Source of the DNA: Roseovarius sp.
Lineage (GTDB): Bacteria; Pseudomonadota; Alphaproteobacteria; Rhodobacterales; Rhodobacteraceae
Reading direction: 5' to 3'
Assembly: GCA_021775255.1 (NCBI GenBank)
Contig: JAJFIA010000013.1
Span: 1-64,000, forward strand
Length of the DNA: 64,000 nt
Numbering within the stretch: the stretch's first letter is position 1; the number at the start of each line of letters is the position of its first letter. The notes below the pieces were generated by a model. It was not told the DNA's origin, searched no databases, and was given only the letters and a program-made list of their open reading frames with translations. Of the stretch, positions 8,248 to 15,035 are shown one piece after another. The translations under genes were made by a program, and so were the position numbers.

Positions 8248-8601
8248 TCAACTGCGCGGGCGGCGCTCGCCGCGCTCTTCGCGTTTTTGCATCATCACCG
8301 AGGGGCCCTCGGCGTGCTCATCAACCTTGATGGTCAAGACCCGCATCACATCATCATGCAGGCGCATCAGGCGCTCCATTTCCTGAATGGCCGGCGCGGG
8401 CGCGTCGGTTTTCAGGAAGGCATAGTGGCCCTTGCGGTTTTTGTTGATCTTGTAGGCCATGGTTTTGACGCCCCAATACTCGTGTTCCACGATCTTGCCA
8501 CCATTGTCGGACAGCACGGCACCAAAATGTTCGATAAGGCCTTCGGCCTGCGCGCCGGACAGGTCCTGACGCGCAATCATTACATGCTCATAAAGGGGCA
8601 T
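8248..8601 (-). CDS. rpsF: 30S ribosomal protein S6
   Basis: 117 residues. S6 pairs with S18 in the 30S platform. MPLYEHVMIARQDLSG is the standard N-terminus, and the central block GGKIVEHEYWGVKTMAYKI is the family signature. The start was set at the ATG preceded by GGAG; an in-frame ATG 66 nt upstream would give an atypical N-terminus. It is the first gene of the rpsF-rpsR-rplI operon and has a good promoter about 110 nt upstream. S6:S18 autoregulatory leaders are known in bacteria; I did not identify one here with confidence. Confidence 0.96.
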   Translation of the reverse strand: MPLYEHVMIARQDLSGAQAEGLIEHFGAVLSDNGGKIVEHEYWGVKTMAYKINKNRKGHYAFLKTDAPAPAIQEMERLMRLHDDVMRVLTIKVDEHAEGPSVMMQKREERGERRPRS

Positions 8602-8708
8602 GTTCACTCCACTTCTATCAAGGCGCATTTCAAAGGCGGGCGTAAAATCCTGTCGCTGCCCGGCCACGAGAGACTGCGCGGTTCAGATGATTTGCGACAG
8701 GAAGGGCG

Positions 8709-8737
8709 CGTATACGACGGAACTGCCTGTAATACAA
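8709..8737 (-). promoter_or_regulatory. promoter of the rpsF operon
   Basis: On the minus strand TTGTAT (complement of 8732-8737), a 17-nt spacer and TATACG (complement of 8709-8714) form a well-spaced sigma70-type promoter about 110 nt upstream of rpsF. Confidence 0.65.
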
Positions 8738-8835
8738 GGCCGGGATGGCTGGACTGAATTTAACCTATATACCGCCTAATTCTCGTCATGATTGCGGGTC
8801 ATTGTGTATCATAACGTAGATGCGAGGATATGGAA

Positions 8836-9318
8836 ATGTCTGCTCAATCAAATGTAGTCCCAAACGGGCCCTGGAAATTCCTGAAAGCCTATAAGGGTAA
8901 TAAATGGAATTTGTTAAAGAATAGTGTCGTTACACTGATTGGTGCCGTTTTTCTGGCTGCATCGGTCTGGGTATGGGTAGAGCCTGTCGCCGCCGGTGAT
9001 GTGGCCATGCTATTGATAAAAATGGCATTATCCTTTGGTTTGCTGAGCCTTGGTTTTGTTGTGATCAATATGCTGGACAGCCATGAAAACATACCGGTTA
9101 TTCAGCTTGATCCAATGCGCCGCCGCCTGAGTGTGACGGAAGTGAGCAAGCGCGGCGAGCCGGTGCACACAACGCATTATCTGCTGGATGAGCTTTCGGA
9201 AATTACCATGCGTGATAACCTTTTAACCGCACGCGATATGACAGGCCGTCATATTGCCGTGGTGCCGGTGTATGATGCGGTTGCCGAAAAAGCGATTCGC
9301 GAGGCTTTGTCGGTCTGA
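8836..9318 (+). CDS. hypothetical two-TM membrane protein
   Basis: 160 residues, not recognised. Two hydrophobic helices are visible, roughly residues 28-48 (SVVTLIGAVFLAASVWVWV) and 57-78 (AMLLIKMALSFGLLSLGFVVI), followed by a soluble C-terminal domain of about 80 residues (ENIPVIQLDPMRRRLSVTEVS onward) that looks like a small beta-rich domain of the PH-like type. The start at 8836 has GAGG 8 nt upstream; an alternative ATG lies 6 nt earlier. It is transcribed alone, ahead of a good terminator. The arrangement (hairpin membrane anchor plus cytoplasmic beta domain) is seen here; function is unknown. Confidence 0.65.
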   Translation: MSAQSNVVPNGPWKFLKAYKGNKWNLLKNSVVTLIGAVFLAASVWVWVEPVAAGDVAMLLIKMALSFGLLSLGFVVINMLDSHENIPVIQLDPMRRRLSVTEVSKRGEPVHTTHYLLDELSEITMRDNLLTARDMTGRHIAVVPVYDAVAEKAIREALSV

Positions 9319-9394
9319 ACCCGACTGAGGGTTTTGATGACCGGATTATCTGAGCTGTTCATATAACCACATGACATGTTGAATTCTGTGGAAT

Positions 9395-9422
9395 TGCCCT
9401 TTGCCCATGCAAAGGGCATTTT
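9395..9422 (+). terminator. Rho-independent terminator
   Basis: TGCCCTTTGC (9395-9404) and GCAAAGGGCA (9409-9418) form a perfect 10-bp stem with loop CCAT, followed by TTTT. It ends the transcript of the small membrane protein gene, before the YceI gene. Confidence 0.85.
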
Positions 9423-9466
9423 CGTTGTCAAAGCCGCAATAGTGCGGCGTAATATTGGAGTGAGAC

Positions 9467-10042
9467 ATGAAGACTGTTCTATTTGCCGCTGTTTTGGCGC
9501 TGAATGCAAACCCGGCCCTGGCAGCCCCTGAGACATATGTCCTGGACCCGAGCCATAGTCAGATCGTTTTTTCCTATCAGCATCTGGGATTTTCAACGAC
9601 CCACGGAATGTTTTCCGGATTTGGTGGCGAGATCAGTTTTGATGCTGAAAACCCGGCCGCCTCATCGGTGTCGGTTTCCATGCCTGTGCGATCCATGATG
9701 ACCGGCTGGGAAGCCCGGTTTGAGCATTTCATGAGCGATGATTTCTTTGGCGCGGGGGAGGGCGACATGATCAGTTTCACCTCTACCGGGATTGAGGTGA
9801 CAGGTGAGAACACCGCCAATATTACCGGAGACCTGACAATGCATGGCACGACCAAATCCGTTGTGCTGGATGCCGTGTTGAACAAGGCCGGTGCGCATCC
9901 GATGAATGACGGGCAGGAATGGGCAGGGTTCAGCGCCACGACCACGCTGCTCAGGTCGGATTATGGCCTGGATAAGTTTGCGCCATTTGTCAGCGATGAG
10001 GTTGAGGTGAAGATCTCGATCGAGGCTGGCAAGTCGGAATAA
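9467..10042 (+). CDS. secreted YceI family protein
   Basis: 191 residues. YceI proteins are periplasmic lipocalin-like beta-barrels that bind polyisoprenoid or similar lipids. A Sec signal peptide is visible (MKTVLFAAVLALNANPALAA, cleavage probably after ALA at about residue 19). The mature start ETYVLDPSHSQIVFSYQHLGFSTTHGMFSGFGGEI matches the family, as do the ITGDLTMHGTTKSV block and the DYGLDKFAPFVSDEVEVKISIE ending. The ribosome site GGAG lies 6 nt before ATG. It is monocistronic, with terminators on both sides. The physiological ligand is unknown; roles in stress or isoprenoid handling are family-level inference. Confidence 0.93.
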   Translation: MKTVLFAAVLALNANPALAAPETYVLDPSHSQIVFSYQHLGFSTTHGMFSGFGGEISFDAENPAASSVSVSMPVRSMMTGWEARFEHFMSDDFFGAGEGDMISFTSTGIEVTGENTANITGDLTMHGTTKSVVLDAVLNKAGAHPMNDGQEWAGFSATTTLLRSDYGLDKFAPFVSDEVEVKISIEAGKSE

Positions 10043-10051
10043 GACCCCAAT

Positions 10052-10102
10052 CCACTCACGGGGGAAAGAGCTGCTTACCGCAAGGTGAGTGGCCCTTTTT
10101 TT
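10052..10102 (+). terminator. probable terminator after the YceI gene
   Basis: CCACTCAC (10052-10059) and GTGAGTGG (10085-10092) form an 8-bp stem around a 25-nt loop, followed by CCC and a run of T. The long loop is atypical but the U-run is strong. Confidence 0.65.
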
Positions 10103-10181
10103 GTGCTGGCCTTGTTTGGTGTGCCCTTAACAGAACGTAAACAATACGGTCTTTCAGGTGGGCCGGGAGCGGCGAAAAACC

Positions 10182-10210
10182 TTGACTTTACGGGTGGTTA
10201 CACGTATAGG
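10182..10210 (+). promoter_or_regulatory. putative promoter of the GTA cluster
   Basis: TTGACT (10182-10187), 17-nt spacer, TATAGG (10205-10210): the clearest sigma70-type promoter in the window. It lies about 120 nt upstream of g1 and points into the GTA cluster. A terminator-like hairpin follows at 10240-10272, so the leader may be attenuated. Activator sites for GTA regulators cannot be recognised by eye. Confidence 0.65.
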
Positions 10211-10217
10211 TTGCGCC

Positions 10218-10272
10218 ATGCTGATTGATGTGTGAAAGCGCCCTCGGGGGGTATTATCCCCGCAGGCTTTTT
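10218..10272 (+). promoter_or_regulatory. GTA leader: five-codon ORF and terminator-like hairpin
   Basis: Just downstream of the promoter is a tiny ORF ATG CTG ATT GAT GTG TGA (10218-10235). Five nucleotides later comes a hairpin: GCC (10240-10242) with GGC (10265-10267), and CGGGG (10245-10249) with CCCCG (10258-10262), separated by a 2x2 internal loop and followed by TTTTT (10268-10272). This has the shape of an intrinsic terminator before g1 at 10331. Alternatives are the end of a ~55-nt small RNA, or a leader that GTA regulators must read through. The structure is visible; regulation is inference. Confidence 0.5.
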
Positions 10273-10330
10273 ACATGTCAAAACTATGCGGAGGGGCAAT
10301 TACTGCAATCGCATGAGGCATTGAGCACGC

Positions 10331-10672
10331 ATGACATTGATTACCCCCGATGACGGCCCCACGGGCCTGAGCGCTTCGGTTTTATCGCTGCAAAATCAAC
10401 TGAGTGATATGAAGGCCGATCTTGAAGCGCTGCAGGAGAAGGTCAGGGCCGGAGACTTTGAAGAACTGAAAAATTCAACACGGGCGATTTCCGATATCCG
10501 GCAATGGCTGAAAATCGCAATAGAAGCAGAGGTGACCCTCAATGAACGTAACAAACGCAAAAAAGGCATTGTCCGCGACTATGCCCTCGACTTCGACACA
10601 GCACGGGCTCAGATCGGGTGCCGCCTGGATCGCCTCAGAAGGGCTAGATGCCCAAATGGATTTCCTCGATAG
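10331..10672 (+). CDS. GTA small terminase subunit (g1)
   Basis: 113 residues. The counterpart in Rhodobacter capsulatus GTA (g1) is the small terminase that recognises DNA and starts packaging. The protein is mostly helical, with a coiled-coil-like first half (LSASVLSLQNQLSDMKADLEALQEKV) and a central ISDIRQWLKIAIEAEVTLNE. Size and position directly before the large terminase agree with g1. It has no canonical DNA-binding domain, as expected for GTA TerS, which packages non-specifically. The gene overlaps the start of g2 by 131 nt in a different frame. The ribosome site is weak. Assignment is by position and general character more than by motif. Confidence 0.8.
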   Translation: MTLITPDDGPTGLSASVLSLQNQLSDMKADLEALQEKVRAGDFEELKNSTRAISDIRQWLKIAIEAEVTLNERNKRKKGIVRDYALDFDTARAQIGCRLDRLRRARCPNGFPR

Positions 10673-11951
10673 CCTTGATGAGGGCGAATTGCTGGCGCTG
10701 CCCTATCTGTTTGAATTCTGGGCGATGGAGCATCAACTGCCGCCGGAGGGTGACTGGCGGGCCTGGGTGATCATGGGCGGGCGCGGTGCGGGGAAAACGC
10801 GCGCAGGTGCGGAATGGGTGCGCGCACAGGTCGAAGGCTCGCGCCCTTTGGATGAGGGGCGCTGCCGGCGGCTGGCGCTGGTGGGGGAGACGATTGATCA
10901 GGTGCGCGAGGTGATGATATTTGGCGAAAGCGGAATTTTGGCCTGTTCGCCTGATGACCGCAGGCCGGAATGGCAGGCCTCGCGCAAGCGGTTGATCTGG
11001 CCCAACGGGGCCACGGCGCAGGCGTTTTCGGCGCATGACCCTGAGGGCCTGCGGGGGCCGCAGTTTGACGGCGCCTGGGTGGATGAGATGGCCAAGTGGA
11101 AGAAGGCGCGCGATACCTGGGATATGTTGCAGTTTGCCTTGCGGCTGGGGGATCATCCGCAGGTCTGTGTGACCACGACGCCGCGCAATGTGGGGGTTTT
11201 GAAGGAGCTGGTTCAGTTGGATACGACGGTGGTGACATCCGCCGCGACGGAAGCAAACAGCGCGTTTCTGGCGGAAAGCTTTCTGGAAGAAGTGCGGGCG
11301 CGCTATGCCGGTACGCGGCTGGGGCGGCAGGAACTGGATGGTATTTTGCTGGACGAGGCTGAGGGGGCGCTGTGGAATTCGGCGGGGCTTGAGGCGTGCC
11401 GGGTGGATCAAGCGCCCGAGATGGACCGGATCGTGGTGGCGGTTGATCCGCCGGTCACGGGTAAGGATAGCTCGGATGAATGCGGGATTGTCGTGGTGGG
11501 GGCCATCACAAAAGGCCCGGTGCAGGATTGGAAGGCTTATGTTTTACATGATGCCACAATCGGGGCGGCCTCGCCCAATCGCTGGGCCAATGCGGCGATC
11601 AGGGCGATGGAGGCCTGGGGCGCGGAGCGGCTGGTGGTTGAAGTCAATCAGGGGGGTGATCTGGTATCATCGGTGATCCGGCAGGTGGACCCGCTGGTGC
11701 CGATCAAGGCGGTACATGCGAGCCGGGGCAAGGTAGCACGCGCCGAGCCTGCGGCGGCACTCTATGAGCAGGGGCGGATATACCATCTGAAGGGGCTGGG
11801 CGAGTTGGAGGATCAGATGTGCGCGATGACGGCACAGGGGTTTGAGGGCAAAGGCAGCCCTGACCGGGTGGACGCGCTGGTCTGGGCGCTGACCGAGCTG
11901 ATGATTGAACCGGCAGCGAAATGGCGGCGGCCTCAGGTGCGGGCGGTGTGA
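10542..11951 (+). CDS. GTA large terminase, DNA packaging ATPase-nuclease (g2)
   Basis: 469 residues. It drives headful packaging of host DNA into GTA capsids. Walker A GGRGAGKT lies at about residues 79-86 after the family block LLALPYLFEFWAMEHQLPPEGDW, and Walker B is in FDGAWVDEMAKW at about 185. The C-terminal RNase H-like nuclease shows acidic positions in RIVVAVDPPVTG and in the RVDALVWALTEL ending. The start at 10542 has AGAGG upstream and gives a 131-nt overlap with g1; a start at 10581 is possible but has a poorer ribosome site. In canonical GTA clusters the portal gene follows directly; here about 1 kb of foreign-looking DNA intervenes. Confidence 0.95.
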   Translation: MNVTNAKKALSATMPSTSTQHGLRSGAAWIASEGLDAQMDFLDSLDEGELLALPYLFEFWAMEHQLPPEGDWRAWVIMGGRGAGKTRAGAEWVRAQVEGSRPLDEGRCRRLALVGETIDQVREVMIFGESGILACSPDDRRPEWQASRKRLIWPNGATAQAFSAHDPEGLRGPQFDGAWVDEMAKWKKARDTWDMLQFALRLGDHPQVCVTTTPRNVGVLKELVQLDTTVVTSAATEANSAFLAESFLEEVRARYAGTRLGRQELDGILLDEAEGALWNSAGLEACRVDQAPEMDRIVVAVDPPVTGKDSSDECGIVVVGAITKGPVQDWKAYVLHDATIGAASPNRWANAAIRAMEAWGAERLVVEVNQGGDLVSSVIRQVDPLVPIKAVHASRGKVARAEPAAALYEQGRIYHLKGLGELEDQMCAMTAQGFEGKGSPDRVDALVWALTELMIEPAAKWRRPQVRAV

Positions 11952-11990
11952 GGGGGGTTGGTTGTAATGCGAATAGAACTGTAGGTGAAT

Positions 11991-12132
11991 GCCGGGCAGC
12001 GCCTGCCCGTGGGATGGTGCCGCAACATTTGTGATCTGTCACATAATCTCCGCCAAACACATCCCGCCCTCTGAACTAGGCGCTACCCTCATCCAAGCAC
12101 CAGCCCGCCGGGACGGGCAGGCGCTGCCCGGC
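11991..12132. repeat. perfect 20-nt inverted repeat within the GTA cluster
   Basis: GCCGGGCAGCGCCTGCCCGT at 11991-12010 is repeated exactly inverted at 12113-12132, with 102 nt between. Right of the second arm lies another palindrome, GGCGC/GCGCC at 12133-12137 and 12141-12145. CCCGCCGGG near 12104 faces CCGGGCGGG near 12153 with one mismatch. No coding capacity is apparent. The block sits between the large terminase gene and the DUF4440-like gene and may be a non-autonomous palindromic element. Confidence 0.85.
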
Positions 12133-12267
12133 GGCGCAATGCGCCTTGATACCGGGCGGGAAAATGGGTCTTGGGGTTTGTAATGGGTTTGAAGCGAGTG
12201 ACCCCATGCCGTACAATCTATGGGTTTCGCGATGCTAGACGGCAAAAACAATTGATGCCAGAATGCG

Positions 12268-12660
12268 ATGATGCATGATTCAGATAAAATACTGGATAAA
12301 GACACTTTGGCTGAAATTCAGACTTTAGAGGAAAGTCTGTGGAGAGCCGAAACACGATATAATTACAAATTTATGGACAGAATGTTTTCTCCAGACTTTT
12401 TTGAGTTTGGTCGTTCGGGAAAAACCTATTCTCGAACGGAAATGATTTTAAACGAAGGGAAAACTGGTGAAATTGCGGCAACTATTCCATTGCCAAAATT
12501 TCATGCTCGTTATCTGACGGATGATGTCGTGCAAACCATATATGTCAGCGAAGTCAAATATGATGGGAAATTATTGCGTGCGAATAGGTCATCAATTTGG
12601 AGTCGCTTAGATGGTTTGTGGCAATTGAGATTTCACCAAGGTACGCCGATAGAAAATTAG
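12268..12660 (+). CDS. DUF4440 / NTF2-like protein, insertion between GTA g2 and g3
   Basis: 130 residues. The sequence LAEIQTLEESLWRAETRYNYKFMDRMFSPDFFEFGRSGK and the later TIYVSEVKYDGK, then SSIWSRLDGLWQLRFHQGTP, have the layout of DUF4440/SnoaL-type NTF2-like proteins: an N-terminal helix pair followed by a curved sheet. No signal peptide or membrane segment is seen. No catalytic residue can be named. The gene is visibly AT-rich (about 40% GC in hand-counted lines) beside GC-rich GTA genes, and it separates terminase from portal, so it was probably acquired. It is flanked on the left by a strong palindromic block. It is not a known GTA structural gene; a role in particle production is neither shown nor excluded. 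Confidence 0.75.
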   Translation: MMHDSDKILDKDTLAEIQTLEESLWRAETRYNYKFMDRMFSPDFFEFGRSGKTYSRTEMILNEGKTGEIAATIPLPKFHARYLTDDVVQTIYVSEVKYDGKLLRANRSSIWSRLDGLWQLRFHQGTPIEN

Positions 12661-12955
12661 CCTTATAAAACCCATCGGCTTTGTGACAGGCGATGGTGGT
12701 TTGTGGGGCAAAACGGGCATCCCACCTTTTGAACAGGCTGCCAATGAGATTCGAGCGCAAAAAATCAACTTCATAGGTTTTCATCATCAGTGATAACGAC
12801 TGCTTTTGGCATTTGGGCTGGTCCTGTTCAACCGTCCGGGCAGCCCCAACAGATGCAACGCGCGGTGTGATTTAGCTTTGTTAAACTTTTGGACGTCTGA
12901 TGCGCATCAAGCGGGAAACCCCGGATTATTTGGCATCAGCAAGGAGCATCACAGG
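12661..12955. other. non-coding stretch between the DUF4440 gene and the portal gene
   Basis: About 295 nt without a convincing gene. Just after the DUF4440 stop an imperfect hairpin can form (AACC then CATCG near 12668, with CGATG and GGTT near 12692-12702), but without a U-run. An open frame into the portal gene exists from 12806, but its translation does not match portal N-termini. AAGGAG at 12941-12946 is the portal ribosome site. Confidence 0.5.
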
Positions 12956-14158
12956 ATGATTTTGGACTTCTTTCGGCAAAATGGAGCGGCGAAGGTGCCT
13001 GGGGAATCTCAGCCTGAGCAAAAGGCCAGTGCGACGGGTGGGATCATGGCGTGGCATGGCTCGGGGCGGGTGGCGTGGAGCCCGCGCGATACGGTGACGT
13101 TGACGCGCACCGGATTCAATGGCAATCCGGTTGGGTTTCGCTGTGTCAAGATGATAGCCGAGGCCGCCGCCGCGCTGCCACTGGTGTTGCAGGATGAAAT
13201 GCAAAGGTTTGCGGTGCATCCGCTGCTGGAGCTGATCAACAGCCCCAATCCGGCGCAGGGCCGCGCGGAGCTGTTTGAGGCTTTGTATGGCCAGATGTTG
13301 CTGACCGGGAATGCCTATCTGGAGGCCGTGGGGGCCGAGGAGGGTGTGCCGCTGGAGCTGCATGTGCTGCGCTCGGACCGGATGAGCGTTGTGCCGGGGC
13401 CGGATGGCTGGCCGGTGGCGTATGAATATGCGGTGGGCGGGCGTAAGCATCGGTTTGATGTGAGCCAGGGCGCGCCCATGGTGCTGCACCTGAAAAGCTT
13501 TCATCCGCAGGATGATCATTACGGGTTTTCGCCGATGCAGGCGGCGGCGCAGGCGGTGGATGTGCATAATAGCGCGAGCCGCTGGTCGAAGGCTTTGCTG
13601 GATAATGCGGCGCGGCCAAGCGGGGCGATTGTCTATCGCGGGGCCGAGGGGCAATCGGCGCTGAGCACGGATCAGTATGACCGGCTGGTGAGTGAGATGG
13701 AGAGCCATCATCAGGGCGCACGCAATGCGGGCCGTCCGATGCTGCTGGAAGGTGGGCTGGATTGGAAACCGATGGGGTTTTCACCCTCGGATATGGAATT
13801 TCAGAAAACCAAGGAAAGTGCGGCGCGTGAGATTGCGCTGGCATTCGGGGTGCCGCCGATGTTGCTGGGCATTCCGGGGGATGCGACTTTTGCCAATTAT
13901 CAGGAGGCCAACCGCGCGTTTTACCGCCTTACGGTGTTGCCGCTAGCGGCGCGGGTGGCGGCGGGTGTGGCGGATTGGCTGGCGGGCTTTACCGGTGATG
14001 ATCTGGATCTGAAGCCGGATTTGGATCAGGTGTCGGCGCTGTCAAGTGAACGCGATGCGCAATGGAAGCGGGTCGCGGGGGCGGATTTCCTGACACAAGC
14101 GGAAAAGCGCAGTTTGCTGGGCTTGCCGGCCTTGACGGATGAGGCTGCTGATGGATGA
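12956..14158 (+). CDS. GTA portal protein (g3), HK97 family
   Basis: 400 residues. It forms the dodecameric portal at the capsid vertex through which DNA enters and leaves. Family blocks: MILDFFRQ start, WHGSGRVAWSPRDTVTLTRTGFNGNPVGFR (about 33-62), LINSPNPAQGRAELFEALYGQMLLTGNAYLEA (about 95-125), and the C-terminal REIALAFGVPPMLLGIPGDATFANYQEANRAFYR (about 298-330), characteristic of HK97-like portals. The start was set at the ATG preceded by AAGGAG at 9 nt; an upstream in-frame start would add 50 unrelated residues. The stop overlaps the next small GTA gene. Confidence 0.95.
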   Translation: MILDFFRQNGAAKVPGESQPEQKASATGGIMAWHGSGRVAWSPRDTVTLTRTGFNGNPVGFRCVKMIAEAAAALPLVLQDEMQRFAVHPLLELINSPNPAQGRAELFEALYGQMLLTGNAYLEAVGAEEGVPLELHVLRSDRMSVVPGPDGWPVAYEYAVGGRKHRFDVSQGAPMVLHLKSFHPQDDHYGFSPMQAAAQAVDVHNSASRWSKALLDNAARPSGAIVYRGAEGQSALSTDQYDRLVSEMESHHQGARNAGRPMLLEGGLDWKPMGFSPSDMEFQKTKESAAREIALAFGVPPMLLGIPGDATFANYQEANRAFYRLTVLPLAARVAAGVADWLAGFTGDDLDLKPDLDQVSALSSERDAQWKRVAGADFLTQAEKRSLLGLPALTDEAADG

Positions 14159-14390
14159 GCCGCGGGAGCCCGCGAGATACGGGTTTGAGGCGTTTGATTG
14201 TGCGCCGGCGCTGAGGCTGGAGGCCAATGAGCGGGTAACGCATTTGCAGTTCAAGGCGCAAAATGAGCGGCTGCAGCGGATTGAGGCGATGATGGAACGG
14301 CTGGAGAAACGCCTGTGGCTGGCGGTTTACGGTGTGGTGGCCGCGATATTGGCGCAGACGTTTCAGCCATTATTGGCGGCGTTGCCGTGA
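14151..14390 (+). CDS. small GTA head protein with membrane segment (g3.5)
   Basis: 79 residues from MDEPREPARY; an in-frame ATG 12 nt upstream is also possible. It matches the small GTA head-formation gene (rcc01685-type) lying between portal and protease in R. capsulatus. A helical, charged middle part (VTHLQFKAQNERLQRIEAMMERLEKR) is followed by one hydrophobic helix (LWLAVYGVVAAILAQTFQPLLAAL) at the C-terminus. It overlaps the portal stop by 8 nt, with GAGG before the ATG, so it is probably translationally coupled. The exact role in head formation is not established from sequence. Confidence 0.8.
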   Translation: MDEPREPARYGFEAFDCAPALRLEANERVTHLQFKAQNERLQRIEAMMERLEKRLWLAVYGVVAAILAQTFQPLLAALP

Positions 14391-14398
14391 GAATTTTG

Positions 14399-14430
14399 AA
14401 GGGGTGTGGGTTTCACCCACCCTACGGGAA
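14399..14430. repeat. palindromic repeat, family A, between g3.5 and g4
   Basis: GTGGGTTTCACCCAC and its flank CCTACGGG (through 14428) match, in the same relative layout, the repeats at 40290-40361 and 58593-58613. The unit GGGTGGGTGAAACCCACCC is itself a hairpin (8-bp stem, 3-nt loop), resembling REP elements. It occupies the spacer immediately before the g4 start region. The left arm here carries one substitution (GGTGTGGG). Confidence 0.75.
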
Positions 14431-14449
14431 CATGAGAAGGATGAGGCCT

Positions 14450-15001
14450 ATGGAAAGCGGTTTGGAACAGAAATTTTGCAGGTTTGACGAGGAGCTGACC
14501 GTTACCGACGGGATGAGCATTGAGGGCTATGCCAGCTTTTTCAACGACCCAGACAAGGGCGGTGATATTGTGGCCAAGGGGGCCTATGCCGCGTCATTGA
14601 AGCGGTTGGATGCTGAGGGCCGTCAGGTGAAAATGCTGTGGCAGCATGATCCGACGGAACCCATCGGCATCTGGAATGAAGTGCGCGAGGATGCGCGCGG
14701 GCTTTTCGTCAAGGGCCGCCTGCTGGATAGTGTGGGGCGGGGCCGCGAGGCCGCTGCCTTGATTGCCGCGGGGGCGATTGACGGGCTTTCCATCGGTTAT
14801 CGCACGGTGCGGGCCACTAAGGATGACAAGGGCCGCAGGCTCTTGCAGGAACTGGAGCTTTGGGAGGTGTCGCTTGTGACATTTCCGATGCTTCCCAGTG
14901 CGCGGGTCGGGGCCAAGGGGGACACTTTGGCCGATGACATGATGCGCGAGTTGGCGGCGGCCTTTGAGGGCGCGCGCCGGGAGATGGCGCAGATGAGATA
15001 G
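14450..15001 (+). CDS. GTA prohead protease (g4), HK97 family U35
   Basis: 183 residues. It cleaves the N-terminal scaffold part of the major capsid protein during head maturation. The catalytic-type histidine is in MLWQHDPTEPIG (H66) and the serine in AIDGLSIGYR (S114), with the family EGYASFFNDPDKGGDIV block at 25-41 and LWEVSLVTFPM near 150. The start at 14450 was chosen for the AAGGATGAGG just upstream; earlier in-frame ATGs at 14432 and 14441 are possible. A family-A palindrome lies directly upstream. The capsid gene follows after 34 nt. Confidence 0.93.
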   Translation: MESGLEQKFCRFDEELTVTDGMSIEGYASFFNDPDKGGDIVAKGAYAASLKRLDAEGRQVKMLWQHDPTEPIGIWNEVREDARGLFVKGRLLDSVGRGREAAALIAAGAIDGLSIGYRTVRATKDDKGRRLLQELELWEVSLVTFPMLPSARVGAKGDTLADDMMRELAAAFEGARREMAQMR

Positions 15002-15035
15002 GCGCGCCGCAGACCTTAACAAACAGGATCAAGAG

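Noticed and set aside
11991-12132. CRISPR or attachment-site reading of the GTA inverted repeat
   Set aside because: Only two copies in inverted orientation; no regular spacing, no cas genes, no integrase.
12806-12955. Upstream extension of the portal gene
   Set aside because: Open frame but no similarity to portal N-termini; a strong ribosome site precedes the ATG at 12956.
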